Assembly: GCA_018242425.1 (NCBI GenBank) | Contig: JAFEBX010000020.1 | Span: 124,001-188,000 of the forward strand | Source of the DNA: Pseudomonadota bacterium | Lineage (GTDB): Bacteria > Pseudomonadota > Gammaproteobacteria > Xanthomonadales > Xanthomonadaceae | Direction: 5' to 3' | DNA: 64,000 nt | Part shown: piece by piece, positions 39,073 through 49,000 of the stretch | How the letters are laid out: the number at the start of each line of letters is the position of its first letter | How positions within the stretch are numbered: position 1 is the stretch's first letter | Notes under the pieces: generated by a model | The model's input: only the letters and a program-made list of their open reading frames with translations | Told to the model about the DNA's origin: nothing | The model's database searches: none | Translations under genes and position numbers: made by a program

Positions 39073-40485
39073 ATGAGTCCTGCCATGGCGCCCACCGCCG
39101 CACTCACTGCCGTCAACCGTTTCGGGCTGGGTGCGCGCCCGGGCGAGCTTGGCGATGCCGCGAGCGATCCGCGTGCCTGGTTGTTGTCGCAGCTGTCCGC
39201 GGGTGCCGAAGTGCTTCCCGATGCCTTGCCGAACAGCCTGGACTACCTGCGCCAGGAAGGCACCGTGCGCGACCTGCGCAAGATGGCGAAGGATTCGAAC
39301 GGCGACATGATGGCGCAGCAGGCGGCCAAGGACGCCGAGAAGGAACTGCGCCAGCGCATCCGCCAGGAAATCGCCTTGCGCCAGCAGGTCGCGGTGGTCA
39401 CCGCGCGCAGCTTCCCGGAACGCATCGTCCGCTTCTGGTCGAATCATTTCGCGATTTCCACCGACAAGAACATCGCGGCGTCGTTCGCGGCGCCGATGGA
39501 GCGCGAGGCGATCCGCCCGCATGCATTCGGAAAGTTCTCCGACCTGCTGATGGCGATCGAAACCCATCCGGGCATGCTGCTCTACCTCGACAACACGCAA
39601 TCGATCGGCGTCGATTCGAAGGCCGGCATGCGCGCACGCAGGGCGCCAAATCCCAAGGCGGCACGGCGCGGACTCAACGAGAACCTCGCGCGCGAAATCC
39701 TCGAATTGCACACGCTGGGCGTCAATGGCGGTTACGCGCAGGGCGACGTGATCGAGCTGGCGAAGGCGATCACCGGCTGGAGCCTGCAGCGCCCGCAGGA
39801 CATGTCGAACACCGGCGCGCCGTTCCAGTTCAATGCCAACACGCACGAGCCCGGCGATCGCCGCGTGCTCGGCAAACACTATCGGGAAGAGGGCGAGGCA
39901 CAGGGACGTGCCATTTTGACGGATCTTGCATTGCATCCGGCAACCGCCCAGCACCTGTCATTCAAGTTGGCGCGACACTTCGTCGCCGACCAGCCGCCAC
40001 CGCAACTGGTGGCCGCGATGGCAAAAGCCTACCTGGCATCGAATGGCGATCTTTCCACCCTCTACTCGACGATGGTGAGGCATCCGCTGGCGTGGGCGCC
40101 GGGCGCGCGCAAGTTCAAGACGCCGCAGGATTTCCTGGTGTCGTCGATGCGCGCACTGACGCTCGATGGCCAGAAGGATGCCGCGCGCACGCTCGACCTG
40201 CAGGCACGCATGGGGCATCCGGTGTTCCAGCCGCGTTCGCCGGCGGGATTCGCCGACACCGCGTCCGACTGGTCCGGCCCCGATGCCTTGTTCAAGCGCG
40301 TGCAGGCCGCGCAGACGCTGGCCGACGCCGCGCCGCAGGCGAGCACCGATCCCGTGCAACTGGCAACGCGTTCCCTCGGCGACGGCATGGATGCGGAAAC
40401 CCTGCTCGCCGTGCGTCGTGCCGAATCGCCGCGCCAGGGGATCGCCTTGTTGCTGGCCAGTCCGTCCTTCCAGTGGAGAGCCTGA
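39073..40485 (+). CDS. DUF1800 family protein
   Basis: The 470-residue protein contains the DUF1800 marks: a VNRFGLGARPGEL start, VRFWSNHFAIS, an EILELHTLGVNGGYAQGDV segment and ITGWSL, with KLARHFVADQPP near the middle of the C-terminal half. DUF1800 proteins are almost always encoded beside DUF1501 proteins and may form a secreted or periplasmic pair. Their function is unknown. No clear signal peptide is seen at the annotated start, which is unusual if the protein is exported. The stop is 1 nt before the DUF1501 start. Confidence 0.88.
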   Translation: MSPAMAPTAALTAVNRFGLGARPGELGDAASDPRAWLLSQLSAGAEVLPDALPNSLDYLRQEGTVRDLRKMAKDSNGDMMAQQAAKDAEKELRQRIRQEIALRQQVAVVTARSFPERIVRFWSNHFAISTDKNIAASFAAPMEREAIRPHAFGKFSDLLMAIETHPGMLLYLDNTQSIGVDSKAGMRARRAPNPKAARRGLNENLAREILELHTLGVNGGYAQGDVIELAKAITGWSLQRPQDMSNTGAPFQFNANTHEPGDRRVLGKHYREEGEAQGRAILTDLALHPATAQHLSFKLARHFVADQPPPQLVAAMAKAYLASNGDLSTLYSTMVRHPLAWAPGARKFKTPQDFLVSSMRALTLDGQKDAARTLDLQARMGHPVFQPRSPAGFADTASDWSGPDALFKRVQAAQTLADAAPQASTDPVQLATRSLGDGMDAETLLAVRRAESPRQGIALLLASPSFQWRA

Positions 40486-40486
40486 G

Positions 40487-41641
40487 ATGGCCCTGAGCCG
40501 ACGCCAATTCCTGATGGCTGGCGCCGCGGCATCGCTGGTCGGCACGCTCCCGAGATTCGCGCTGGCCGCGACATCGGCAAGCGACACGCGGCTTGTCGTG
40601 GTGTTGCTGCGTGGCGGTCTCGATGGCCTGCACGCGCTGCCACGCCCGAACGACTCCGATTACCTGCGCCTGCGTGGTGCGCTTGGCGAAGCGGCGATCA
40701 AGGACGCGCATCCGATCGATGGCGGTTTCGCACTGCACTCGTCGCTGGCGTTCGCATCGCAACTCTACGCGGCGAAGGAGTTCCTACCGATCGTGGCGGT
40801 GGCGCCGCCCTATCGCGAGCGCTCGCATTTCGAAGCGCAGGATTGCGTCGAGAACGGCACCCAGGGGCCGGGCGGTCGCAGCGGCTGGATGAATCGCTGC
40901 GTGCACGAGCTTGGCGGTTCGGGCGGCCTGGCGATCACCGCGGTGATGCCGTTGATCATGCGTGGCAGCAGCGCCGCGACGACATGGTCGCCGCCGCTGT
41001 CGCATGCGATCGATCCGATCCTGATGCAGCGCCTGCAACTGCTGTATGCGCGCGACCCGACGCTGGGTCCCGCATTCGCGCGCGCCGGCACGGACGAGAA
41101 CGACACCACCGCAAAAGCCGGCGACAAGCGCGGCCATCTCGCCGATGCGCTGGGCGCCGCCGCGCATTTCATGTCGGCCGCCGATGGGCCGCGCATCGCC
41201 TTCGTCGAGGACACCGGCTGGGACACGCATTACAACGAAGCGGGCATCCTGCAACGCAAACTGTTCGAACTGGATTCGGGCCTGCAGGCGTTCAAGAGCA
41301 ACGGTGATGCGATCTGGCCGCGCACGGCGATCGTGGTCGTCACCGAATTCGGGCGCACGGCTGCGGTCAATGGCACCAATGGCACCGACCACGGCACCGG
41401 CGGCGTCTCCTTCCTCGCCGGTGGCGCGGTGAACGGTGGTCGCATCGGCGGGACATGGCCGGGCCTCGCCGGTTCGCAACTCAACCAGCAGCGCGACCTG
41501 CTCGCGACCAGCGACATGCGCGGGCTGTTCAAGGGCGTGCTGGAAACGCATCTGGGCGTGGGGGCCGCTGCCAGCGATGCGCGCGTGTTCCCCGGCAGCG
41601 CCGATGTCGCATCGATGCGCGGACTGGTTCGCGCTGCCTGA
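40487..41641 (+). CDS. DUF1501 family protein with Tat signal
   Basis: The 384-residue protein opens with MALSRRQFLMAGAAAS, a twin-arginine motif (SRRQFLM), so it is probably folded in the cytoplasm and exported by the Tat system. Family features are VVVLLRGGLDGLHALP, FEAQDCVENGT, VEDTGWDTHYNE and VTEFGRTAAVNGTNGTDHGTG, arranged as in alkaline-phosphatase-superfamily-like DUF1501 proteins, where Asp and His residues could bind metal. Its start is 1 nt after the DUF1800 stop. Together with DUF1800 it forms the usual two-gene unit. Confidence 0.9.
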   Translation: MALSRRQFLMAGAAASLVGTLPRFALAATSASDTRLVVVLLRGGLDGLHALPRPNDSDYLRLRGALGEAAIKDAHPIDGGFALHSSLAFASQLYAAKEFLPIVAVAPPYRERSHFEAQDCVENGTQGPGGRSGWMNRCVHELGGSGGLAITAVMPLIMRGSSAATTWSPPLSHAIDPILMQRLQLLYARDPTLGPAFARAGTDENDTTAKAGDKRGHLADALGAAAHFMSAADGPRIAFVEDTGWDTHYNEAGILQRKLFELDSGLQAFKSNGDAIWPRTAIVVVTEFGRTAAVNGTNGTDHGTGGVSFLAGGAVNGGRIGGTWPGLAGSQLNQQRDLLATSDMRGLFKGVLETHLGVGAAASDARVFPGSADVASMRGLVRAA

Positions 41642-41689
41642 ACACGACGAAAGTCATACCCACCTCCGTCACTTGCTTGCAGGGCGGAC

Positions 41690-41705
41690 GATCACCATAG
41701 TGATC
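41690..41705. repeat. Inverted repeat overlapping a candidate promoter
   Basis: GATCAC (41690-41695) / GTGATC (41700-41705) with a CATA spacer. It overlaps the -10-like CATAGT (41696-41701), which lies 17 bp from TTGCTT (41673-41678). It is placed 31 nt before the DUF4870 copy 2 start, a typical operator position. Confidence 0.5.
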
Positions 41706-41735
41706 CCGTCATCCTGTTGGATTGGAGTGGTGGAG

Positions 41736-42176
41736 ATGGACACGATCGAACAAGTCACAGTGCAAGATGCCGCCGATCGCCAATGGGCAGCGGGCGTGCA
41801 TGTGGGTGCGTTGCTGGCTGCGTTCTTCACCCATTGGTTCGCCGGCGTGGCCGGTGCACTGGTGGCACTGGGCGTGTGGGCGCTGATGCGTGATCGCCAT
41901 CCGTTCGCAGCCGAGCATGCGAAGGAAGCGTTGAACTTCAACATCACCATGTTCCTCGGCGCTTGCGCCGCGATCCTGATCGGCATCGTGCTGGTGGGCG
42001 CCACCGTGGTCACGCTCGGCATCGGCGCGCTGGTCACCATCCCGGCCGGACTCGTATTGCTGGCATTGCTCGGGGCGGGTGCGTTGATGTGGCTGGTGTG
42101 CTCGATCCTCGCCGCGATCGCCGCCTGGGAGGGCAAGCCCTATCGCTATCCGTTCTCTCTGCGACTGGTGAAGTAA
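41736..42176 (+). CDS. DUF4870 (Tic20-like) membrane protein, copy 2
   Basis: The 146-residue protein starts at ATG 41736, with GGAG 8 nt upstream. It shows the same plan as copy 1: DRQWAAGVHVGALLAAFF, a hydrophobic segment, EHAKEALNFNITMFLGA, two hydrophobic stretches and a C-terminal YRYPFSLRLVK. The two copies are clearly homologous but diverged, so the duplication is not recent. It is convergent with ispA, whose stop is 7 nt away, and no terminator was seen between them. Confidence 0.85.
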   Translation: MDTIEQVTVQDAADRQWAAGVHVGALLAAFFTHWFAGVAGALVALGVWALMRDRHPFAAEHAKEALNFNITMFLGACAAILIGIVLVGATVVTLGIGALVTIPAGLVLLALLGAGALMWLVCSILAAIAAWEGKPYRYPFSLRLVK

Positions 42177-42183
42177 CGACGCT

Positions 42184-43068
42184 TCAGCGATCGCGCTCGA
42201 TCACCTGGCGCGCGATCGCCCGCAACGCATCGGCGCGTTGGTCGAAACCGGCCAGCGCGTCGTTCATTGCAGTCGCGAGTTCGCGCAGGCGTTGCCGCGA
42301 AGCATCGATGCCCAGTAGCGCGGGAAAGGTCGATTTCGCCTGTTCCACGTCCTTGCCCGCGGTCTTGCCGAGGGTGGCGCTGTCGCCTTCGATGTCGAGC
42401 AGGTCGTCGCGAACCTGGAAGGCAAGGCCGAGGGCATCGGCGTAACGATCGAGCGCCTCGTGTTGCGCATCGTCCGCACCGCCGGCAAATGCGCCCATTC
42501 GCACCGCCGCGCGCAACAGGGCGCCGGTCTTGAGCGCATGCAGGCGTTCCAGTTCGGCGATCGACAGCGTCCCGGCAGCACCGGTGGCTTCGAGGTCGAG
42601 CATCTGGCCGCCGCACATGCCGTCGATGCCGGAGGCGTGCGCCAGTTCGCGCAGCTGCTTGACGCAGACATCCGCAGGCACGGCGCCATGCGCCAGGATG
42701 GTGAATGCCAGCGACTGCAGGGCGTCGCCGGCAAGGATCGCGGTGGCTTCGTCGAAGGCGACGTGCACGGTGGGCTGGCCACGACGAAGCGCGTCATCGT
42801 CCATCGCCGGGAGATCGTCGTGGACCAGCGAATAGGTGTGGAGGAGTTCCACCGCCACCGCGGCCTGTCGCGCGCGTTCGCCGTCTCCGCCCAATGCGTG
42901 CACGGTCGCATGCACCAGCAATGGCCGGATGCGCTTGCCGCCGGCTTTCACCGCATGGCGCATGGCGTCGGCGAGGCGCGCGCTGGCGAACGTGTCCGAA
43001 AGGACGTGATCGAGATCAGACTCGATGCGCGCCCGCCAACCGGCGAGCAGCGCGGCGGGATCAGGCAT
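42184..43068 (-). CDS. ispA: Geranyl/farnesyl diphosphate synthase IspA
   Basis: IspA condenses IPP with DMAPP and GPP to give farnesyl diphosphate for undecaprenyl phosphate, quinones and other isoprenoids. The 294-residue protein has the first Asp-rich motif DDLPAMDD (from D84) after LLHTYSLVH, the GGKRIRPLL substrate region, GGQMLDLE, and the second Asp-rich motif DDLLD. The start at 43068 overlaps the xseB stop by 8 nt. The xseB-ispA order is conserved in gammaproteobacteria; dxs is not next to them here. Confidence 0.94.
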   Translation of the reverse strand: MPDPAALLAGWRARIESDLDHVLSDTFASARLADAMRHAVKAGGKRIRPLLVHATVHALGGDGERARQAAVAVELLHTYSLVHDDLPAMDDDALRRGQPTVHVAFDEATAILAGDALQSLAFTILAHGAVPADVCVKQLRELAHASGIDGMCGGQMLDLEATGAAGTLSIAELERLHALKTGALLRAAVRMGAFAGGADDAQHEALDRYADALGLAFQVRDDLLDIEGDSATLGKTAGKDVEQAKSTFPALLGIDASRQRLRELATAMNDALAGFDQRADALRAIARQVIERDR

Positions 43069-43345
43069 CACCGTCGCGACCCGCCGAGGCATCCGGGAAG
43101 GGGCGGGCGGACTCCGGTGCGTCGAGGTCGCTCAGCAAGCGCACGCGCAATTCGGCCTGCTCCAGTGCCGTCTGGCATTCGCGGTAGAGACCGATGCCGC
43201 GCTCGTAGGCGGACAACGATTCCTCGAGGTTGAGGCCGCCCTGTTCCATGCGTTCGACCAGCGATTCGAGCGCGTCCAGCGAAGCCTCGAAGGTGGCGAC
43301 CGGAGACGGGTCTTGCGGCGACGATGCAGGGGATTTGCGGGCCAT
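43061..43345 (-). CDS. xseB: Exodeoxyribonuclease VII small subunit
   Basis: The 94-residue protein has the family core [26 protein letters not shown] in order, followed by [20 protein letters not shown], the helix that packs on XseA. It joins XseA (not in the window) in degrading single-stranded DNA. It lies 9 nt after tilS and overlaps ispA by 8 nt. The flanking tails are low-complexity Ser/Pro- and Asp-rich. Confidence 0.93.
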   Translation of the reverse strand: MARKSPASSPQDPSPVATFEASLDALESLVERMEQGGLNLEESLSAYERGIGLYRECQTALEQAELRVRLLSDLDAPESARPFPDASAGRDGDA

Positions 43346-43354
43346 GGGTCGAGT

Positions 43355-44632
43355 TTAGCCGAGATGCCAGACCAGGCGGGCGTCGTGGTCCTTCAGCCAG
43401 TCGTGCAGGCGCGCGGAGAGCAGATCGCCGGCGGCGAGGACTTCATCGCCATCGACCAGCAGGGGCAGGCGCTCGCGCAGCCACGGCGGGATATCGGCCT
43501 GTTGCAGGGCGTGCTTGAGCGCGTGCGAATGACCCCGGCCAGGCAGGTGGATGCGTTCGCCACCGCGACGGGCTTGCACTCGCAGGGCATGGTCGAATGC
43601 GGTCGCGCCGAGCAACTCCAGCCGTGAGCCGTCGGGCAGCTGTTGCGGATCGCGGCCGTCCCATTCGGCATGGAAGTCGGCGGGTAATGCGGGGCGCAGC
43701 GTCTCGGCATGCAGGCGATCGCGCCAGCGCAGGATGCGCGCCTGCTGCCAGCGATATTCGGCCTCGGTATCGCTGCGCGCGGGCAACAGTTGCCGTTCGA
43801 TCGCGTCGATGCCGCTGGCGGGCAATGGTGGCAGTCCGGCTTCGTCCACCCAGTCGCGCACGACATCGGCGCGGAATGATGTGGGCAATCGTTGCAACGT
43901 GGTGGCGTCGAGGTCGCCGTCGCCGCGTCGGCAGGCGAGCAGCGCGATGCGGAGTCCATCGGCATCGCGCTCCATTGTTTCCGCGGCCAGCGCGGCGCTG
44001 CGCGCGATGGATGCCGATGCCTGCGGCCAGCGCCGGCGCAGCAGCGGCATCACTTCATTGCGCAGGAAGTTGCGATCGTGCGTGTTGCCGGCGTTGGAGG
44101 GGTCTTCGATCCACGTCAATCCATGCGCGTGTGCATACGCAAGAATGTCCGAGCGCGGCGTATCCAGCAGTGGCCGCCACAACCAGCCGTTTTCGTATTG
44201 CCGCCACGGCCGCATCGCCGACAGTCCGTCGATTCCGGACGCGCGCAACGTCCGCAACAGGAACGTTTCCGCCTGGTCATCGCGATGGTGGGCGAGTGCG
44301 AGCACTTCGCCGTCCTGCAGTTCCGCGGCAAACGCGGCGTGGCGTGCGTGACGGGCGGCGCCTTCCAGTCCGAGCCCGGAATTGCGATCGACTTCGACAC
44401 GGATGATCTTCAGCGGGACATCGAGCGACGCGCACAGCGCGGCGCAATGCTCCGCCCACGCATCGGCTTCCGGATGCAGGCCGTGGTGGACGTGGAGCGC
44501 GCGCAACCGCGATGTTTCGTCTTTCAGTCGATGCAGGAGCGCCGTCGAATCGACGCCGCCGCTGAGGCCGACCACCACCGATGCGGTATCGATGGTGGCC
44601 TGCGGCGCTGTCAGCGGCAGCGTTGCACTCAT
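43355..44632 (-). CDS. tilS: tRNA(Ile)-lysidine synthase
   Basis: TilS modifies C34 of tRNA-Ile(CAU) to lysidine, making it read AUA. The 425-residue protein has the PP-loop SGGVDS (S24-S29), the HHGLHPEADAW segment, LALAHHRDDQAETFLLR and DPSNAGNTHDRNFLRNEV, all hallmark motifs, plus a C-terminal tRNA-binding domain. It overlaps the upstream small membrane gene by 4 nt (ATGA). Codon use is unremarkable against neighbours. Confidence 0.95.
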   Translation of the reverse strand: MSATLPLTAPQATIDTASVVVGLSGGVDSTALLHRLKDETSRLRALHVHHGLHPEADAWAEHCAALCASLDVPLKIIRVEVDRNSGLGLEGAARHARHAAFAAELQDGEVLALAHHRDDQAETFLLRTLRASGIDGLSAMRPWRQYENGWLWRPLLDTPRSDILAYAHAHGLTWIEDPSNAGNTHDRNFLRNEVMPLLRRRWPQASASIARSAALAAETMERDADGLRIALLACRRGDGDLDATTLQRLPTSFRADVVRDWVDEAGLPPLPASGIDAIERQLLPARSDTEAEYRWQQARILRWRDRLHAETLRPALPADFHAEWDGRDPQQLPDGSRLELLGATAFDHALRVQARRGGERIHLPGRGHSHALKHALQQADIPPWLRERLPLLVDGDEVLAAGDLLSARLHDWLKDHDARLVWHLG

Positions 44633-44919
44633 TCGGTCTCGACGCGAATACCGCCAACCCAGCCAGCAGCCAGGTTGTAGATGAACGCCTGGATCAGTCC
44701 GCCGATGAAACCGAAGACGCCATAGAAAATCGGCAGGACGACGATGCCGGCGGCGCCGCCGAACATGGCGCCGGCGAAGCCGCTGCCCTGGTGTGCCAAC
44801 GCTCCGGCAAACATGCTGCTGAACAGGAAAAAGAACACGCCTGCGATCAGGCCGATCGCGACGCCGATGATGCCGGAGATCTTGCCGGCCGAAACGGGAT
44901 CAATGCGCTTGATGATCAT
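44629..44919 (-). CDS. Small two-helix membrane protein of unknown function
   Basis: The 96-residue protein starts MIIKRIDPVSAGKI and contains two hydrophobic segments: IIGVAIGLIAGVFFFLFSSMF, and AGIVVLPIFYGVFGFIGGLI followed by QAFIYNLAAGW. Similar short proteins beginning with a basic IKRIDP-type motif occur in many Proteobacteria, but I cannot name a function. The start at 44919 is preferred over 45021 because only the later part looks like protein. It overlaps tilS by 4 nt, so it is likely co-translated with it. Confidence 0.65.
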   Translation of the reverse strand: MIIKRIDPVSAGKISGIIGVAIGLIAGVFFFLFSSMFAGALAHQGSGFAGAMFGGAAGIVVLPIFYGVFGFIGGLIQAFIYNLAAGWVGGIRVETE

Positions 44920-44992
44920 CTTCTGCAACCTTCCCCGATGGATACCGGCAGATTGCCGGCATCCGGAGTATAGGTTGGGCGGGCGATGACGA

Positions 44993-45952
44993 TCAGGCGT
45001 TCTCGAACGCCCCGTAACCACGCAGGCGCTGGTAGCGACGCTCCAGCAACTCGTCGACCGAGAGTGCGTCGAGCGCGGCCAGCTCGTTGAGCAGGATCGC
45101 CTTGAGACGCTTGGCCGTCTGCTGCGGATTGCGCTGCGCGCCGCCGATCGGTTCGCGCACGATCTTGTCGACCAGGCCCAGCGCCTTCAGCTTCGGCGCG
45201 GTGATCGCCATCTGTTCGGCGGCTTCCTTGGCCTTGGCCGCGTCCTTCCACAGGATCGCCGCGCAGCCTTCCGGCGAGATCACCGAATAGGTGCCGTACT
45301 CGAGCATCAGCGTGCGGTCGCCGACCCCGATCGCCAGCGCGCCGCCGGAGCCGCCTTCGCCGATCACGGTGCAGATGATCGGCACGCGCAGCTCAGACAT
45401 TTCCATCAGGTTACGCGCGATCGCTTCCGACTGGCCGCGCTCTTCCGCGCCGATGCCGGGATAGGCACCAGGGGTATCGATGAAGGTGAAGATCGGCAGC
45501 TGGAAACGCTCGGCCAGCTTCATCAGGCGCAGCGCCTTGCGATAGCCCTCGGGGCGCGGCATGCCGAAATTGCGGCGGACCTTCGATTTGGTGTCGCGGC
45601 CCTTCTGGTGGCCGATCACCATCACCGGGCGGCCATCGATACGGGCGAGGCCACCGACGATCGCAGCGTCGTCGGCGAAGGCGCGGTCGCCGGCCAGCTC
45701 CTGGAATTCGTCGCAGATCACCTTGACGTAGTCCAGCGTGTACGGACGCTGCGGATGGCGCGACATCTGCGAGATCTGGGCGGGCGTCAGGTCGCGGAAG
45801 ATCACGGCGGTGCGCTGGCGCAGCTTTTCCTGCAGCGCGCGCACTTCGTTGTCGACGTTGACCCCCGGGCCGGCGCTGGCTTGGCGCAGTTCCTGGATTT
45901 TCGCTTCCAGATCGGCGATGGGTTGCTCGAAATCGAGGTAGTTCGGGTTCAT
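44993..45952 (-). CDS. accA: Acetyl-CoA carboxylase carboxyltransferase subunit alpha
   Basis: AccA, with AccD, transfers carboxyl from biotin carrier to acetyl-CoA to make malonyl-CoA. The 319-residue length is normal. Features are the N-terminal [62 protein letters not shown], and [12 protein letters not shown], which lines the CoA site. It lies 76 nt downstream of dnaE, and dnaE-accA is a conserved pair. Confidence 0.97.
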   Translation of the reverse strand: MNPNYLDFEQPIADLEAKIQELRQASAGPGVNVDNEVRALQEKLRQRTAVIFRDLTPAQISQMSRHPQRPYTLDYVKVICDEFQELAGDRAFADDAAIVGGLARIDGRPVMVIGHQKGRDTKSKVRRNFGMPRPEGYRKALRLMKLAERFQLPIFTFIDTPGAYPGIGAEERGQSEAIARNLMEMSELRVPIICTVIGEGGSGGALAIGVGDRTLMLEYGTYSVISPEGCAAILWKDAAKAKEAAEQMAITAPKLKALGLVDKIVREPIGGAQRNPQQTAKRLKAILLNELAALDALSVDELLERRYQRLRGYGAFENA

Positions 45953-46028
45953 GGAGGGTCTGGGTGAATCAAGGGGGACAGTCTAGCGGATGGCGATGAC
46001 GGCCTCATACGCCGGCGTCTGGTCGAGC

Positions 46029-49000
46029 CTAGTGCTGCCAGGGCTTGTCGAGGACCAGGGCGACCCCGCGCACGCCCGGCTGGGCCTTGAGCGCGGCGGC
46101 GAGGCCGGCGCTGACGCGGATGGCATTGCTGCCATCGAGGTCGATGGCGCCTCGGGCGCCGTCACGCAGCATTTCCAGGCGGATCGGGGTAGAGCCGGGG
46201 CGGTGCTCGGCGAAAGCCTGGTCGAGGGCCTGGAGCGCGCCGGGGACGCGCATGTCCATGCGCACGGTGAGCTTGCGCGCGGCATTCGGGCACAACAGCT
46301 CGAAGTCCCAGCAGCGGCGTGCGCGCAGGCTGTAGCCGCCGCTGAACTCGTCCTCGCGCAGGCCGCCCTCGATCACCAGGATGCGGTCGCGGGTGAGCAG
46401 CGCGGAATATTCCGTCAGCGCTTCCGAGAAGAACATCACCTCGATGCGGCCCGCGCCATCTTCCAGGGTGACGAAGGCCTGCGATTCGCCGCGCTTGCGC
46501 AGCGCGGTGACTTGCCCGGCCAGCACCACGGTTTTCTCCGGACGCCAGCCGCGCTTTTCCTCGTTGCTGCGATTGGCCCAGATCGCGTCGAGATCGTCGA
46601 GGCCGTGGCCGACCAGCGCCTTCAGTGCATCGCGATAGGGATCGATGGGATGGCCGGAGAGATAGGTCCCGAGCGTTTCGCGTTCGCCTTCGAGCTTGCG
46701 CGACAGCGGCCAGTCCGCGACTTCCGGCAATTCGATGCGCAAGGTCGGCGCGGCACTGCCGCCACCGCCGAACAGCGAATCCTGCCCGGTCTCGCGTTCG
46801 CGCGCCTGTTGCTCGGTGGCCTTGAGCGCCTCCGGCAATTGCGCGAGCAGGCTGGGACGATTGACGCCGAGTGCATCCATCGCGCCTGCATTGACCAGTG
46901 CCTCGACCGCGCGGCGATTGAGCTTGGTCATGTCGACGCGCTGGCAGAAGTCGAGCATGTCGGTGAACGGGCCGCCGCGTTCGCGTTCGTCCGCGATCGC
47001 TTCGCAGGCATTCTGGCCAACACCCTTCACCGCGCCGAGGCCGTAGCGGATCGTCTTGGGATCGACCGCTTCGAACATGTAGCGCGAGGCATTGACGTCG
47101 GGCGGCAATACCGCGAGTCCGATCGTGCGTGCTTCGTCGAGGAAGCCGACCACCTTTTCGGTCTTGTCCATGTCGGAGGACAGCACCGCGGCCATGAATT
47201 CCGCCGGGTAATGCGTTTTCAGCCACGCTGTCTGGTAACTCACCAGCGCGTAGGCGGCGGCGTGCGACTTGTTGAAACCGTAACCCGCGAACTTTTCCAG
47301 CAGGTCGAAGATCGGACCCGACACGCGCGATTCGAGGTGATGGTGTTCCTTCGCGCCTTCCTCGAACTTGATGCGTTCCTTCGCCATCTCCTCGGGCTTC
47401 TTCTTGCCCATCGCGCGGCGCAGCAGGTCGGCGCCGCCCAGCGAATAACCGGCGAGGATCTGCGCGGTCTGCATCACCTGTTCCTGGTACACCACGACGC
47501 CATAGGTCGGGCTGAGCACCGGCTCCAGCAACGGATGCGGATACTTCACTTCGGCGCGACCGTGCTTGCGCTCGATGAAGTCGGGGATCAGGTCCATCGG
47601 GCCCGGGCGATACAGCGACACCAGGGCGATCAGGTCGTCGAAGCGGTCGGGCAGCGCGCGCTTCAGCAGTTCGCGCATGCCGCGCGATTCGAACTGGAAC
47701 ACCGCGACGGTATCGCCGCGCGCGAACAGCTCGTAGGTTTTCGCATCGTCCAGCGGAAGCTTGGTGATGTCGACTGGCGTCTCGCCCCTGGGCTTGCGCG
47801 CGTTGATCGCCTTCACCGCCCAGTCAACAATCGTGAGCGTGCGCAGGCCGAGGAAGTCGAACTTCACCAGGCCGACCGCTTCGACGTCGTCCTTGTCGAA
47901 CTGCGTCACCGGGTTGCGGCCTTCGCCACCACCGGCGTGTTCCGCGAACAGCGGGCAGAAGTCGGAGAGCGGTGACGGCGAGATCACCACGCCGCCGGCG
48001 TGCTTGCCGGCGTTGCGCGGAAGATCCTCGAGCTTGAGCGCGAGATCGATCAGGTCGCGGACGTCGTCTTCCGATTCGTAGCGGCCGATCAGTTCGTCGC
48101 TGCGCCAGGCGTCGTCCTTCTGTGATTTCTCCGTCTTCCCGAGCGCGTCTTCCAGGCCGACGCCCAGCGTCATCGGAATGAGTTTCGCGACGCCATCGAC
48201 GAAGCCGTAGGGGAAGCCGAGCACGCGCCCGCTGTCGCGCACCACGGCCTTCGCCGCCATGGTGCCGTAGGTGATGATCTGGCTGACGCGATCGCGACCG
48301 TACTTCGCGGCGACGTAATCGATCACCTCGTCGCGGCGATCCATGCAGAAGTCGATGTCGAAGTCGGGCATCGACACGCGTTCCGGATTGAGGAAGCGCT
48401 CGAACAGCAGGTCGTAGGGAATCGGGTCGAGGTCGGTGATGCCGAGCGACCACGCCACCAGCGAGCCTGCGCCGGAACCGCGGCCGGGACCGACCGGGAT
48501 GCCGTGGTCCTTGGCCCAGTTGATGAAGTCGGCCACGATCAGGAAGTAGCCGGGAAAGCCCATCTTGATGATGACGTCGAGCTCGCGGTCGAGGCGTTCG
48601 CGATAGCTCGCCGGCGCATGGCCTTCGGCCGGCTCCTGTTGCTCGAGGCGCGCACGCAGGCCCGCGTGGGACTGGCCGCGGATCCAGCTGTCCAGGGTTT
48701 CGTCGGACGGCACCGGGAACGCCGGCAGGTAGTAGGTGCCGAGGCGCAGTTCGAGGTTGCAGCATTCGGCGATCGCGAAGGCGTTGTCGATCGCGTCTGG
48801 AATGTCGGCGAACAGTTCGGCCATCGCCTCGCCGGATTTCAGCGACTGTTCCGGCGAATACAGGCGCGGGCGCTTGGGATCGTCGAGCACGCGGCCGGTG
48901 GCGATGCAGACGCGCGCTTCGTGGGCATCGAAATCGTCTGCCTCGAGGAAGCGCACGTCATTGCTGGCAACCACCGGGATCGAGTGCTGCCCGGACAGAT

